Below are positions 1 to 6,700 of a stretch of DNA of 8,435 nucleotides, piece by piece. The position numbers and the translations under genes are program-made. Each line of letters opens with the position of its first letter. Position 1 is the first letter of the stretch. A model generated the notes under the pieces. The model saw nothing but the letters and a program-made list of their open reading frames with translations, was not told the DNA's origin and made no database searches. Origin of the DNA: Methanosarcinales archaeon (GTDB lineage: Archaea; Halobacteriota; Methanosarcinia; Methanosarcinales; Methanogasteraceae); assembly GCA_003661105.1 (NCBI GenBank), contig QMVM01000082.1, positions 1 to 8,435 of the forward strand. Reading direction: 5' to 3'.

Positions 1-849
1 AACGGACTGAAGTGCCTCGATGCATACAATGGCACAGAACTCTGGAGCTCACCCTACGGCGGCTCATCCCCCTACATCGCTTACGGCAGGATCTACACGA
101 TCGGCGGGAACCGGCTGTATGTGTTCGGGAGGAGGGATCAGCCGGACCTCGTGGTCACAGCCGCATCCGCAAGTGGTGGCGTGGTTCATGCAACCATCAA
201 GAACACCGGCACAGGCGGCACGAACGAGAGTTTCGAGGTTGCGCTCACGCGTGGGGGGACCCGGGGCGGTGAATGCACGGTAGGTGCGCTGAATGCGAGC
301 GAATCGGTAACGGTAACGCTCTCCGGGGTGTGCGGATGGGTGATGGTTATGGCAGACAGTGACGGCGATATTCCTGAACACAACGAGTATAATAATATGA
401 AAGAGGTGTGGGTTTCGTGTGGCGGCGGAGACGGGTTGGGTGATGAGGGTGATGGAGATGGTGATGGAGATGGTGAAGGGGATGGTGAAGGGGATGGAGA
501 TGGAGATGGTGACGACAGCTCGAATCATGGCGGTCTCGGTTCGGGCCGCGGTTCCGGTGGTAGTGGGGATGGTGTCTACCCCGGCACGCACTCTGGCTTC
601 GATGATGGCACGGACGACGTTGAGACGACCACAACGACCGGGGTAAAGGCTGCGATCAACGAGACCGAACCAACAGGCTCCGAACACAAAGCAAAAGGCT
701 ACCCGATGGGAACAGAGTTCAAGAGCCGTGGTGGAGGGGGCGGCTATGTCAGCTATGCCATGGTGATCCTCGCGATGCTAATTCTCACAGGGCTGCTTGT
801 GCAGGGGATTCGTAAGGAGCGGGGGAGATACAGGAGATCTATGAAATGA
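1..849 (+). CDS. PQQ-repeat/CARDB surface protein with Asp-Gly stalk and C-terminal membrane anchor (5' partial)
   Basis: The frame is open from base 1, so the gene begins upstream of the window; 282 residues are visible. Residues 1-42 are the end of a beta-propeller, with a PQQ blade motif (KCLDAYNGTELW) and a closing strand (GNRLYVFG) very like the propeller ends of the giant protein at 3715-8346. Residues 48-140 resemble a CARDB adhesion domain (starts PDLVV, ends with a D..IPEHNEYNN motif). Residues 148-172 are nearly pure Asp-Gly/Glu-Gly, followed by a Gly/Ser/Thr-rich linker. Residues 249-270 form one membrane helix, followed by a short basic tail (RKERGRYRRSMK), so the bulk should lie outside the cell. 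The GTG at 121 is not the start because homology continues upstream of it. The stop overlaps the next gene (ATGA), implying translational coupling. The domain calls are good; substrate or ligand is unknown. PQQ-type repeats in such archaeal proteins need not bind PQQ. Confidence 0.88.
   Translation, partial: NGLKCLDAYNGTELWSSPYGGSSPYIAYGRIYTIGGNRLYVFGRRDQPDLVVTAASASGGVVHATIKNTGTGGTNESFEVALTRGGTRGGECTVGALNASESVTVTLSGVCGWVMVMADSDGDIPEHNEYNNMKEVWVSCGGGDGLGDEGDGDGDGDGEGDGEGDGDGDGDDSSNHGGLGSGRGSGGSGDGVYPGTHSGFDDGTDDVETTTTTGVKAAINETEPTGSEHKAKGYPMGTEFKSRGGGGGYVSYAMVILAMLILTGLLVQGIRKERGRYRRSMK
442..513 (+). repeat. GATGGN hexamer tandem array encoding Asp-Gly/Glu-Gly
   Basis: About twelve in-frame hexamers of the form GATGGN, with GAAGGG and GAGGGT variants, encode alternating Asp or Glu and Gly (residues 148-171 of the partial surface protein). 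The unit length is a multiple of three, so gain or loss of units would change the stalk length without breaking the frame. The array is imperfect, which should slow slippage. Confidence 0.85.
832..849 (+). promoter_or_regulatory. Ribosome-binding site and ATGA stop/start overlap before the ExbB-like gene
   Basis: AGGAG at 832-836 lies nine bases before the ATG at 846. The ATG overlaps the TGA stop (847-849) of the preceding gene. A second ATG at 852 is possible. The overlap predicts coupled translation of the surface protein and the channel protein. Confidence 0.7.
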
Positions 850-1505
850 CAATGGAAATAGGAATACTGAATCTGCCGATAGTGCTTCAGAAAGCGATAT
901 ACATCGTATCGACGATGCTTCTCTACCCGGTGATAATCGCGCTGCTGCTCCTCACCGGATACCTGATCGTGGAGATCGGGACGTTTGTCTATGAGTACTA
1001 CATGCGGTTCAAGCGGAAGAGGGATCTCTCGGGAGTCAGAAGAGCAAGAGAACTCTCGAAAGTCGGTCATCTGGGTGATGCCCTCGATCTGATAGGGAAT
1101 TTTATGTCGGGTGCGTTTGTATATGCATTCATAAACGATCTCCGCGGGATACCGATCGACGATGTCCTGAAGGTGGAGATCGAGAAGCTGCTTCATGAGT
1201 ACGACACCCTGATCACAAAGCGGCTTGAACGGACAAGTCTCATAGCAAGGATAGGTCCGATGCTCGGGCTGATGGGAACACTGATCCCGATGGGTCCTGC
1301 GCTTGCAGGGCTTGCAGCAGGAAACGTCGAGCTTCTTGCAAACAACATGATATTAGCGTTCGGAACGACCGTGCTCGGTCTTCTCGTGGGCGGCGGATCA
1401 TACGCACTCTCGACTGTGCGGAGCCGGTGGTACGATCGGGACATGGACGACATGAGGTATATTTGCGACATGATATATGGTGATTCTGATGTATATGAAG
1501 AATAG
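846..1505 (+). CDS. MotA/TolQ/ExbB-family ion-channel (stator) protein
   Basis: This 219-residue integral membrane protein has the classic ExbB/TolQ plan. Helix 1 covers about residues 21-49, then comes a basic, helical cytoplasmic stretch (about 52-130), then two helices at about 134-157 and 165-190, then an acidic tail. The channel signature is visible: RIGPMLGLMGTLIPMG (135-150) matches the ExbB pattern in which a Gly-Thr pair lines the pore, and AFGTTVLGLLVGG (171-183) matches the third-helix Thr-Gly signature. Known members use proton or sodium flow to drive a partner with one helix and one Asp; here that partner should be the DUF2149 protein encoded next. It overlaps the upstream surface protein gene by 4 bases and the downstream gene by about 17, so all three are probably one transcript. 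Length is normal for archaeal members. The exact subfamily (ExbB, TolQ or MotA) cannot be told, so no symbol is given. Confidence 0.9.
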   Translation: MTMEIGILNLPIVLQKAIYIVSTMLLYPVIIALLLLTGYLIVEIGTFVYEYYMRFKRKRDLSGVRRARELSKVGHLGDALDLIGNFMSGAFVYAFINDLRGIPIDDVLKVEIEKLLHEYDTLITKRLERTSLIARIGPMLGLMGTLIPMGPALAGLAAGNVELLANNMILAFGTTVLGLLVGGGSYALSTVRSRWYDRDMDDMRYICDMIYGDSDVYEE

Positions 1506-1836
1506 AAATAACAGGAATGGAAGCAGAAGAAGACGGAACGTTGAGAACCCGATGGGCGGGGTTGCAAACCTCTTCGATGTGGCGATGGTCTTTGCTGTTG
1601 CGCTCCTTGTTGCGCTTGTGACCTCGTACCACCTGCCAGAACTGATCACGCCTGATCAGGATGTGACGATCGTCAAAAACCCGGGCGAGCTTACAATGGA
1701 GGTCATCGTTAAGAGCGGAGAGACGATCGAGACACTGAATATGAGCGAGACTGCGATCGAGGAGGATGTTGTCGGGACTGTCGGGACGATATATGAGATG
1801 AAGGGTGGAGGTATGATCTATGTGCCCTCGAAGTAG
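1489..1836 (+). CDS. DUF2149 family protein, probable ExbD/TolR-like partner of the channel protein
   Basis: From the ATG at 1489 the product is 115 residues: a basic cytoplasmic tail (RNGSRRRR), an NPMGGVANLFDVAMVF motif (residues 20-35), one membrane helix (about 31-47) and an outside domain (about 49-115) ending in IYEMKGGGMIYVPSK. The N-terminal motif and the ending fit DUF2149 as I know it from methanogens. The Asp at residue 30 sits at the helix start in an F-D-V context, like the ion-carrying Asp of ExbD/TolR (F-I-D-V-M-L-V). The start is uncertain: ATG at 1477, GTG at 1480, and ATGs at 1489 and 1495 are in frame. GGTGAT at 1479-1484 favours 1489 or 1495. The gene overlaps the end of the channel gene, as expected for a co-translated pair. 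The ExbD-like role is inferred from motif and neighbourhood. Its 3' end is one copy of a 60-base direct repeat. Confidence 0.85.
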   Translation: MYMKNRNNRNGSRRRRNVENPMGGVANLFDVAMVFAVALLVALVTSYHLPELITPDQDVTIVKNPGELTMEVIVKSGETIETLNMSETAIEEDVVGTVGTIYEMKGGGMIYVPSK

Positions 1837-1839
1837 GTG
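1780..1839 (+). repeat. Direct repeat, left copy (3' end of the intact DUF2149 gene)
   Basis: These 60 bases match 3339-3398 in the same orientation at 47 of 60 positions by hand count. The last 27 bases (1813-1839) are identical and all 13 mismatches lie in the first 33. Identity stops abruptly after the GGTG that follows the stop codon. Confidence 0.85.
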
Positions 1840-1860
1840 AGCGGAACCGCCCCGCCACCT
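1835..1860. terminator. Hairpin between convergent genes, possible terminator
   Basis: AGGTG (1835-1839) pairs with CACCT (1856-1860) and GCGG (1841-1844) with CCGC (1852-1855), giving a nine-pair stem with one bulged A and a seven-base loop. It begins inside the DUF2149 stop codon and lies between two genes that point at each other, where a terminator would be expected. No strong T-run follows on either strand, so function is uncertain. Confidence 0.35.
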
Positions 1861-2190
1861 TCAGGCCTCTTAACGACTGAAGAAGTTACCGAGATCGAAC
1901 GCCACGACACCATCCGTCCTAAGGTTCTCCTTCCCTGCCATCTCCTTTGCGATGATCCCATAATACTCACTGCGACTACCGTTAGGCCACTGGACATGCT
2001 TCGATTTCTCCTTAAGTCTGTGAAGAACTCCCAATGCATCATTTTCTCCAAGTTTCTTCCATTTGCATGCCACCAGCAGAATCTCCTTTGTCTCCAAATT
2101 CAGCGCCACGATATATGTCTCTTTATCCCTGTGCCACCACCTGCCAATCCGTAGAAACTTAAACGGAAGAACGTCTTCTCTATTTAAGTC

Positions 2191-2193
2191 CTA
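2191..2193 (-). other. In-frame TAG inside the DUF234 domain
   Basis: Family-like sequence flanks the TAG without any frame shift: FENISKQLL before it and DLNREDVLPFKF after it. A single base change from a sense codon would explain it. In a pyrrolysine-using archaeon it could be read through, but other genes in this window (846-1505 and the DUF2149 gene) use TAG as their ordinary stop. Confidence 0.75.
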
Positions 2194-3137
2194 TAATAAC
2201 TGTTTTGAGATATTCTCGAAAGACCTTCCTACGAACTGCTTGTAATATGGTTTTACCAGGGTTTCCAGCACCTCGGCTGGATCTTCCTCGATCTCGCTTC
2301 TGTGTGGGAATACAAACCTGAACCAGAAGTTTAGATAGTTGTCATCCGCATAATACAACCCCTTCTTGCTTTTTTCAGGCGATTTCTCTGTTACGGGGAC
2401 GTCCCTTCGCACAAACCCGAGCGTTCGCAGAATGTCCAGGTACTGTGTCATGGAGTTCCTGTCAAGCCCGGTGTAGTTCATTATGTTGGAGAACTTTGTG
2501 TTACCGAAACTGATGGCTCGCAGTATCGAAAAATATGTTTTAGGCTCTCTAAGTTCTTCTCTTAGCAGAAACTCCCCTTCTTCGCTGAGTATTTCTCCCT
2601 TCTCAAGAATCTTTTCGAGAATGTTTTCGAAGCAATCTCGCGAATCTTCAAATCTGTTAATATAGAAGGGGGCACCACCGACAGCGGAGTATGCGTTTAC
2701 AAGTTCCTCACAGGAATATTCCGGCAGAAACTCTGCTATCTGTCTGAATCTCATCGGTTCAAGTTTCCACTGCCCGGTTCTACGCCCGTACAGCGGACTT
2801 TTGTGTCCGAGCACCTTAGTCTCAATCATACCAACGCTTGAGCCACATAAGATCAGGAATAGGTTTGATTTGGATATGTACAGGTCGATTATTCGCTGAA
2901 ACGTTGCGGTCACTCCCTTATCCGATTCGATCAGATATGGGAACTCATTGATAGCGATTACCGTCCTGTCCTCTGATTCGGCCAGGTATTTGAATATAAC
3001 CTCCCAATCCGTCTTCATGTCCGGTATCCGGTCATCATCCAGTTCTCGCGCTGCTGACGCCATAAAGTCGCTTATCTGGAGTTGGGGCACCGTTCTTGAT
3101 GCAAATCTATGCACTCTCAAAGTCTCCTTCGATTCTG

Positions 3138-3151
3138 CGAAAGCTATATAT
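3138..3151 (+). promoter_or_regulatory. BRE/TATA-like element facing right, at the broken head of the ATPase remnant
   Basis: CGAAAG (3138-3143) followed by CTATATAT (3144-3151) is a close match to an archaeal BRE plus TATA box on the + strand. It would start transcription near 3172-3178, towards the gene stubs at 3339-3645. It lies in sequence that is coding on the other strand (YIAFAE), so chance is possible. Confidence 0.3.
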
Positions 3152-3195
3152 GGGGCTGGATGATCATTACGATAAATCAAGTTTGTATGCACCAA

Positions 3196-3338
3196 GACAA
3201 AAAAATGTGAAAACTATGATGCGTCTGCTACATCCACGACCAATACACACAAAGGAGCAACCACACACGAGACTGTATCGCTCCCTTCTGCTTATGACGA
3301 GATTGTATGAGCTCTGTGAGGCAAAACCGCGATTGTCA
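3196..3338. other. Unassigned stretch between ATPase remnant and DUF2149 stub
   Basis: No gene is recognisable on either strand. The rightward frame that ends at 3395 is open across it, but only its last 19 residues resemble a known family. The leftward strand shows no Walker A motif that would complete the ATPase. Both gene remnants appear to have lost their heads here, so this is probably scar sequence. Confidence 0.5.
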
Positions 3339-3395
3339 GCCGGGATCGTATATGAGCTGGCAGGCAGGAGGATGATCTATGTGCCCTCGAAGTAG
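3339..3395 (+). pseudogene. 3' stub of a second DUF2149 gene
   Basis: The last 18 residues plus stop read AGIVYELAGRRMIYVPSK, aligning without gaps to the end of the intact DUF2149 protein (VGTIYEMKGGGMIYVPSK). Sequence upstream in the same frame (from 3096) does not look like DUF2149: no basic tail, no F-D-V motif and no membrane helix. Only the tail of the gene therefore survives. Its stop overlaps the start of the following PQQ-protein stub, as expected for a former operon pair. Confidence 0.75.
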
Positions 3396-3398
3396 GTG
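3339..3398 (+). repeat. Direct repeat, right copy (DUF2149 stub)
   Basis: This is the partner of 1780-1839, 1559 bases downstream in the same orientation. Bases 3372-3398 are identical to 1813-1839. The next base differs and similarity ends there. Confidence 0.85.
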
Positions 3399-3645
3399 TG
3401 TATGCGCAATTGTCGCACTGCTTGCTCTGGCGTGTCTCGCTGGTGTTTCGGCTGCTGATGGCTGGCAGCAGTTCCGGAAAGACGCCTTGAACACCGGAAC
3501 CATATCGGACGCCGCGCCGAGAAGCGATCCCGAACTCGTGTCACGGACGACTATGCAATGGAAAGATATTTGTCGTAACAGGGTGGCAGGTCGGAGTCAG
3601 ATACAACATGGATATCCTGTTGTTTTGCGACATAGAAACTTTTAA
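3379..3645 (+). pseudogene. 5' stub of a second secreted PQQ-repeat protein gene
   Basis: The ATG at 3379 lies inside the DUF2149 stub in another frame. It opens a good signal peptide (MCPRSRC, then CAIVALLALACLAGVSAA) followed by DGWQQFRKDALNTGT and a DPELV motif. This matches the mature start of the giant protein (ADWQQFQRDEQNAGI...YPELAW). Similarity ends near 3540; the remaining 30 or so residues to the TAA at 3645 show no propeller pattern, so the body of the gene has been deleted. At 88 residues it cannot form a propeller. It could still yield a small secreted peptide, but a gene remnant is the simpler reading. The same ATG in the left repeat copy (1820) runs into a stop after six codons. 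Confidence 0.72.
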
Positions 3646-3648
3646 GTA
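3634..3648 (+). promoter_or_regulatory. Candidate archaeal promoter (BRE/TATA) for the giant surface protein
   Basis: AGAAAC (3634-3639) followed by TTTTAAGTA (3640-3648) resembles an archaeal BRE plus TATA box. A start about 25 bases downstream, near 3665-3672, would leave a leader of about 45 bases. The box is imperfect. Confidence 0.45.
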
Positions 3649-3701
3649 AGATGATTTGTATTATGCAAAGGCAAATATCATGGATATTAGTCAGATAATA
3701 T

Positions 3702-3705
3702 GGAG
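3702..3705 (+). promoter_or_regulatory. Ribosome-binding site of the giant surface protein
   Basis: GGAG, nine bases before the ATG at 3715. It supports that start, which also gives a complete signal peptide. Confidence 0.6.
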
Positions 3706-3714
3706 ATGTGACTT

Positions 3715-6700
3715 ATGGGCACGAAGAGACTAATGATACTACTACCTGCACTGGCAATGCTTGTGCTTGCCACATCGATAGCATCAGCAGCGGACTGGCA
3801 GCAGTTCCAGCGCGATGAACAGAATGCCGGAATAACACACAGCCCTGCACCGACTGAATACCCGGAACTTGCATGGAACGCATTTACATGCACGAGCGAT
3901 GGAAATGGAATCGATGTGACACCGATTATAGCAGGAGACAAGGTATACATCTTCGCGGCAAACGGCTCTATCCGGGCGTTTAACAGGACAAACGGCGATC
4001 TGATATGGAAGAACGTGACTACAGGAGGGGCTCTCCAGACGTCAACACCCGCTTACGGCGATGGAAAGATATTTGTTGCAGCAGAGAGCGGTGATCTCTT
4101 TGCATTCGATGCGGAAACAGGAGAAGAACTGTGGAACGTCCATGTAACAGACAAGAACTTCGAGTGCCCGATAACGTACTTCGATCACAGGATCTATATC
4201 GGAGAGGGGCTCTTTGGCGGCGTAACGACAAAATATTATTACTGCTATTCCGACACCGGAACAGAGATCTGGAACCACGCGATCAGTAGTACAGCGGGAT
4301 TCCTGTGGAATGGGGCATCCGTTGTGGGAGATTACATCGTCTTTGCAACCCATGAAGGAGAACTGATAAGCGTTTACAGAAACAACGGCATGCTTGCAGA
4401 TGAAGTTGACCTAACATCAGATTTATCGTTTTCTAAATCCGATCTTGGAATGGTTCGTGCATCGGTAGCGCATCACGATGGCTACGTATACACCACATCC
4501 GAACAGGGGCAGTCGATCGGATACATATTTAAGGTCGGATTCGATGATAGCAGCGGAACATTCCTTGACGACGGATGGAGCACCGCAAACGGGTTTTCCA
4601 CATCAACACCCGTTATCTACGATGGACGGGTCTATGTTGGTCAGGGGGAGCATGGATGTTTGGGAAACCTCACATGCCTCGACGATTCCACCGGAGCTAT
4701 ACTATGGTCATATCCTGTTGACGCTGGCGTGAAATCATCTCCCGCGGTATCAGTGCAGCGCGGAAATCCCTACATCTATTTCACAGGAGCAAAAAATGGC
4801 GGTTCGTTGTATTGCTTAAGCGGAGATGGAGCGCTCGCATGGAAGTACGATCCGCCTGACGACGGCTATATCCTTCAGGGAGCTTCTATATCAGGCGGAA
4901 ACGTGTACTTCGGAACCGGTGCCGGATACCTCTACTGCATCGCCGGCATGGAGGCGCCACCGCCGCTCACCGCCTTGTTCACCGCAGAACCCGGAGCTGG
5001 CACCGCTCCATTAAATGTGACATTCACCGATGAATCCACAGGATACGGCATCACTGACTGGGAATGGGACTTTGGTGACGGAGATAACTCAACCGAGCAG
5101 AACCCAAGCCATGTATATACAGAGGGGATATACAGTGTGAGCCTCACTGTTACCAACGCTACTGGCAGCGATACATGCAACCGTTCCAATTACATCACAG
5201 TCTCATCATCTTCTGCACCGGTTGCCAATTTCGGAGCAAGTATCACATCAGGATATGATCCCCTCATAGTTTTGTTTGAGGATTTCTCACTGAACAGCCC
5301 TGACTCATGGGAATGGGACTTTGGTGATGGTGGAACCTCAACCAGACAGAACCCGAAACACACATATCTCACACCTGGAACATATAACGTCTCGTTAACC
5401 GTCGCCAACGCTGATGGCAGCGATACAAAGACCGTAGCCAATTACATCACGTGCATCGAATGGGTGGTGCCGGGTTGGGTAATAAGAGATAGTTGGGAGC
5501 AGTTCCACAACGATGTCCGCCATACCGGGTTTTCAAGCTCCGCTGCTCCAAACACAAATAACCTTCTATGGGTAAGCGACGACATCGGCGCAGTATCGAG
5601 TTCATCGCCTGTTGTCACCGGAGGCAGGCTCTTTGTCAACTGTGGTGACACCGTAGTATCACTGGACGAATCCAGCGGAGCGTATCTGTCAGCACACGGA
5701 GAAGGCAGCAGCGCGTATGGCTCGTGGGCATCTCCCTGTTACCATGATGGAAATGTATGGTGCGGGCTTAACGACTACCCCGAGAATGCACCGTACAGTT
5801 CAGTAAACGGCGGGACGATGGTAGCAGATGGGCATGTCTACGCCGGCAACTGGGACGGCGGTCAGTACTTCTGCTTCGATGTTGCAGACGGAGGAGAACT
5901 CTGGAACTTTACGGTGGAAGGCGCAGATCCGGGAGCCATCGGCGGGGGGTGTGCGCAGGGAACGCCGGCATACGCAGGTGGAAAGGTCTACCTCACAAGC
6001 TGGCTATATGGCACTGATGCCGGGAATGTATACTGTCTCGATGCCGATACCGGCGCACTGGTATGGCACCAGAATAACATCACTGATCAGTGCTGCGGCT
6101 CTCCGGCAATCGCAGATGGCATCGTCTACGTCACGACCTACAACTTCTATGACGACGGAGAGATTCTGGCACTGGATGCGAACGACGGTTCGATTCTATG
6201 GCGACAGACGATCGAGCGCACTGATGCAACGCCTGCGCTTGCGTATGGAAACGTGTACGTCTGTGGAGGCTGCGCCGGGTTTAGCGATCTTGAGACCTAC
6301 TGCTTTAATGCGACAACCGGGGATCTGGCATGGAACACAACCGCAAGCGAAGACGGGATCGGTGGATGGACTGTCTCGGTTGCGGTTGCGGATGACAAAG
6401 TCTTTGTAGGCAATTCCAGCAGGTACTCGGGATGCGCAGGAATGTTTGCTCTGGATGCGGTAACAGGCAATGTTATCTGGAGTTCTCCTGATGGTGGTTC
6501 ATCGCCAGTGATCTCCGATGGAATCGTGTTTACTATAGCGAATGGCAGGGTATATGCATTCGGAGATCCACTAAAGCCAGACCTTGTATCAATCTCGCTT
6601 GTGCCCGGAATGCTCTATTCCAACCAGCAAAGCACCATCACAGCAACGATTATAAATGACGGAGCTGCTGGCGCGACAGCATTCAACGTCTCGCTCGAAT

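Larger units (their letters stand above)
1870..3195 (-). pseudogene. Archaeal ATPase with C-terminal DUF234 domain, 5'-truncated and interrupted by TAG
   Basis: Read leftward from a TTG at 3195, residues 1-334 run to a TAG at 2193-2191; the same frame then continues about 106 codons to TAA at 1872-1870. Visible parts are a Walker B region (VIAINEF, residues 79-85, with Asn where Asp is usual), a sensor-like GSS (118-120), the family hallmark SPLYGRRTG (133-141), a winged-helix region (about 221-262), and the DUF234 start (YYADDNYLNFWFRF, from 281). After the TAG comes IGRWW...IVALN...CKW, the rest of DUF234. The Walker A loop is absent: the frame closes just upstream of 3195 and no GKT/S motif is seen in the adjoining bases. 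In the nuclease-like C-terminal part, E-I-D and G-E-C-K-W of the family read E-T-Y and V-A-C-K-W, so both acidic residues are lost. The region is visibly richer in A/T than its neighbours. Truncation, stop and motif loss together indicate a dead gene. Readthrough as pyrrolysine is the alternative for the TAG alone. Confidence 0.8.

Noticed and set aside
64..687. Long leftward open frame, and a His-rich frame at 347-634, opposite the first gene
   Set aside because: They mirror the GATGGN repeat and the GC-rich codons of the real gene; the products are low-complexity and have no family resemblance.
121..849. GTG at 121 as the start of the first gene
   Set aside because: The frame is open to base 1 and the 40 codons before it encode PQQ-blade sequence, so the gene is cut by the window edge instead.
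1837..3338. An insertion sequence or transposon carrying the ATPase
   Set aside because: No transposase, no terminal inverted repeats and no short exact target duplication are seen; the flanking repeats are pieces of DUF2149 genes.
3196..3340. A frameshifted Walker A segment that would complete the ATPase
   Set aside because: The leftward frame in register with the best candidate shows no GxxxxGKT/S; the resemblance of an IGRG stretch to the family P-loop is too weak.
3096..3395. A 99-residue rightward gene
   Set aside because: Most of it is antisense to the ATPase remnant or unassigned sequence; only the last 19 codons resemble a known family, so only that part is called, as a stub.
6265..6285. 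Haem-binding motif at the C-G-G-C of propeller 2
   Set aside because: The next residue is Ala, not His, so it is not CxxCH; no other CxxCH was seen in the protein.
5828..6409. A 193-residue rightward frame within the giant gene
   Set aside because: It is in another frame of clear propeller coding sequence and its translation is low-complexity Ser/Thr/Met-rich text without domains.
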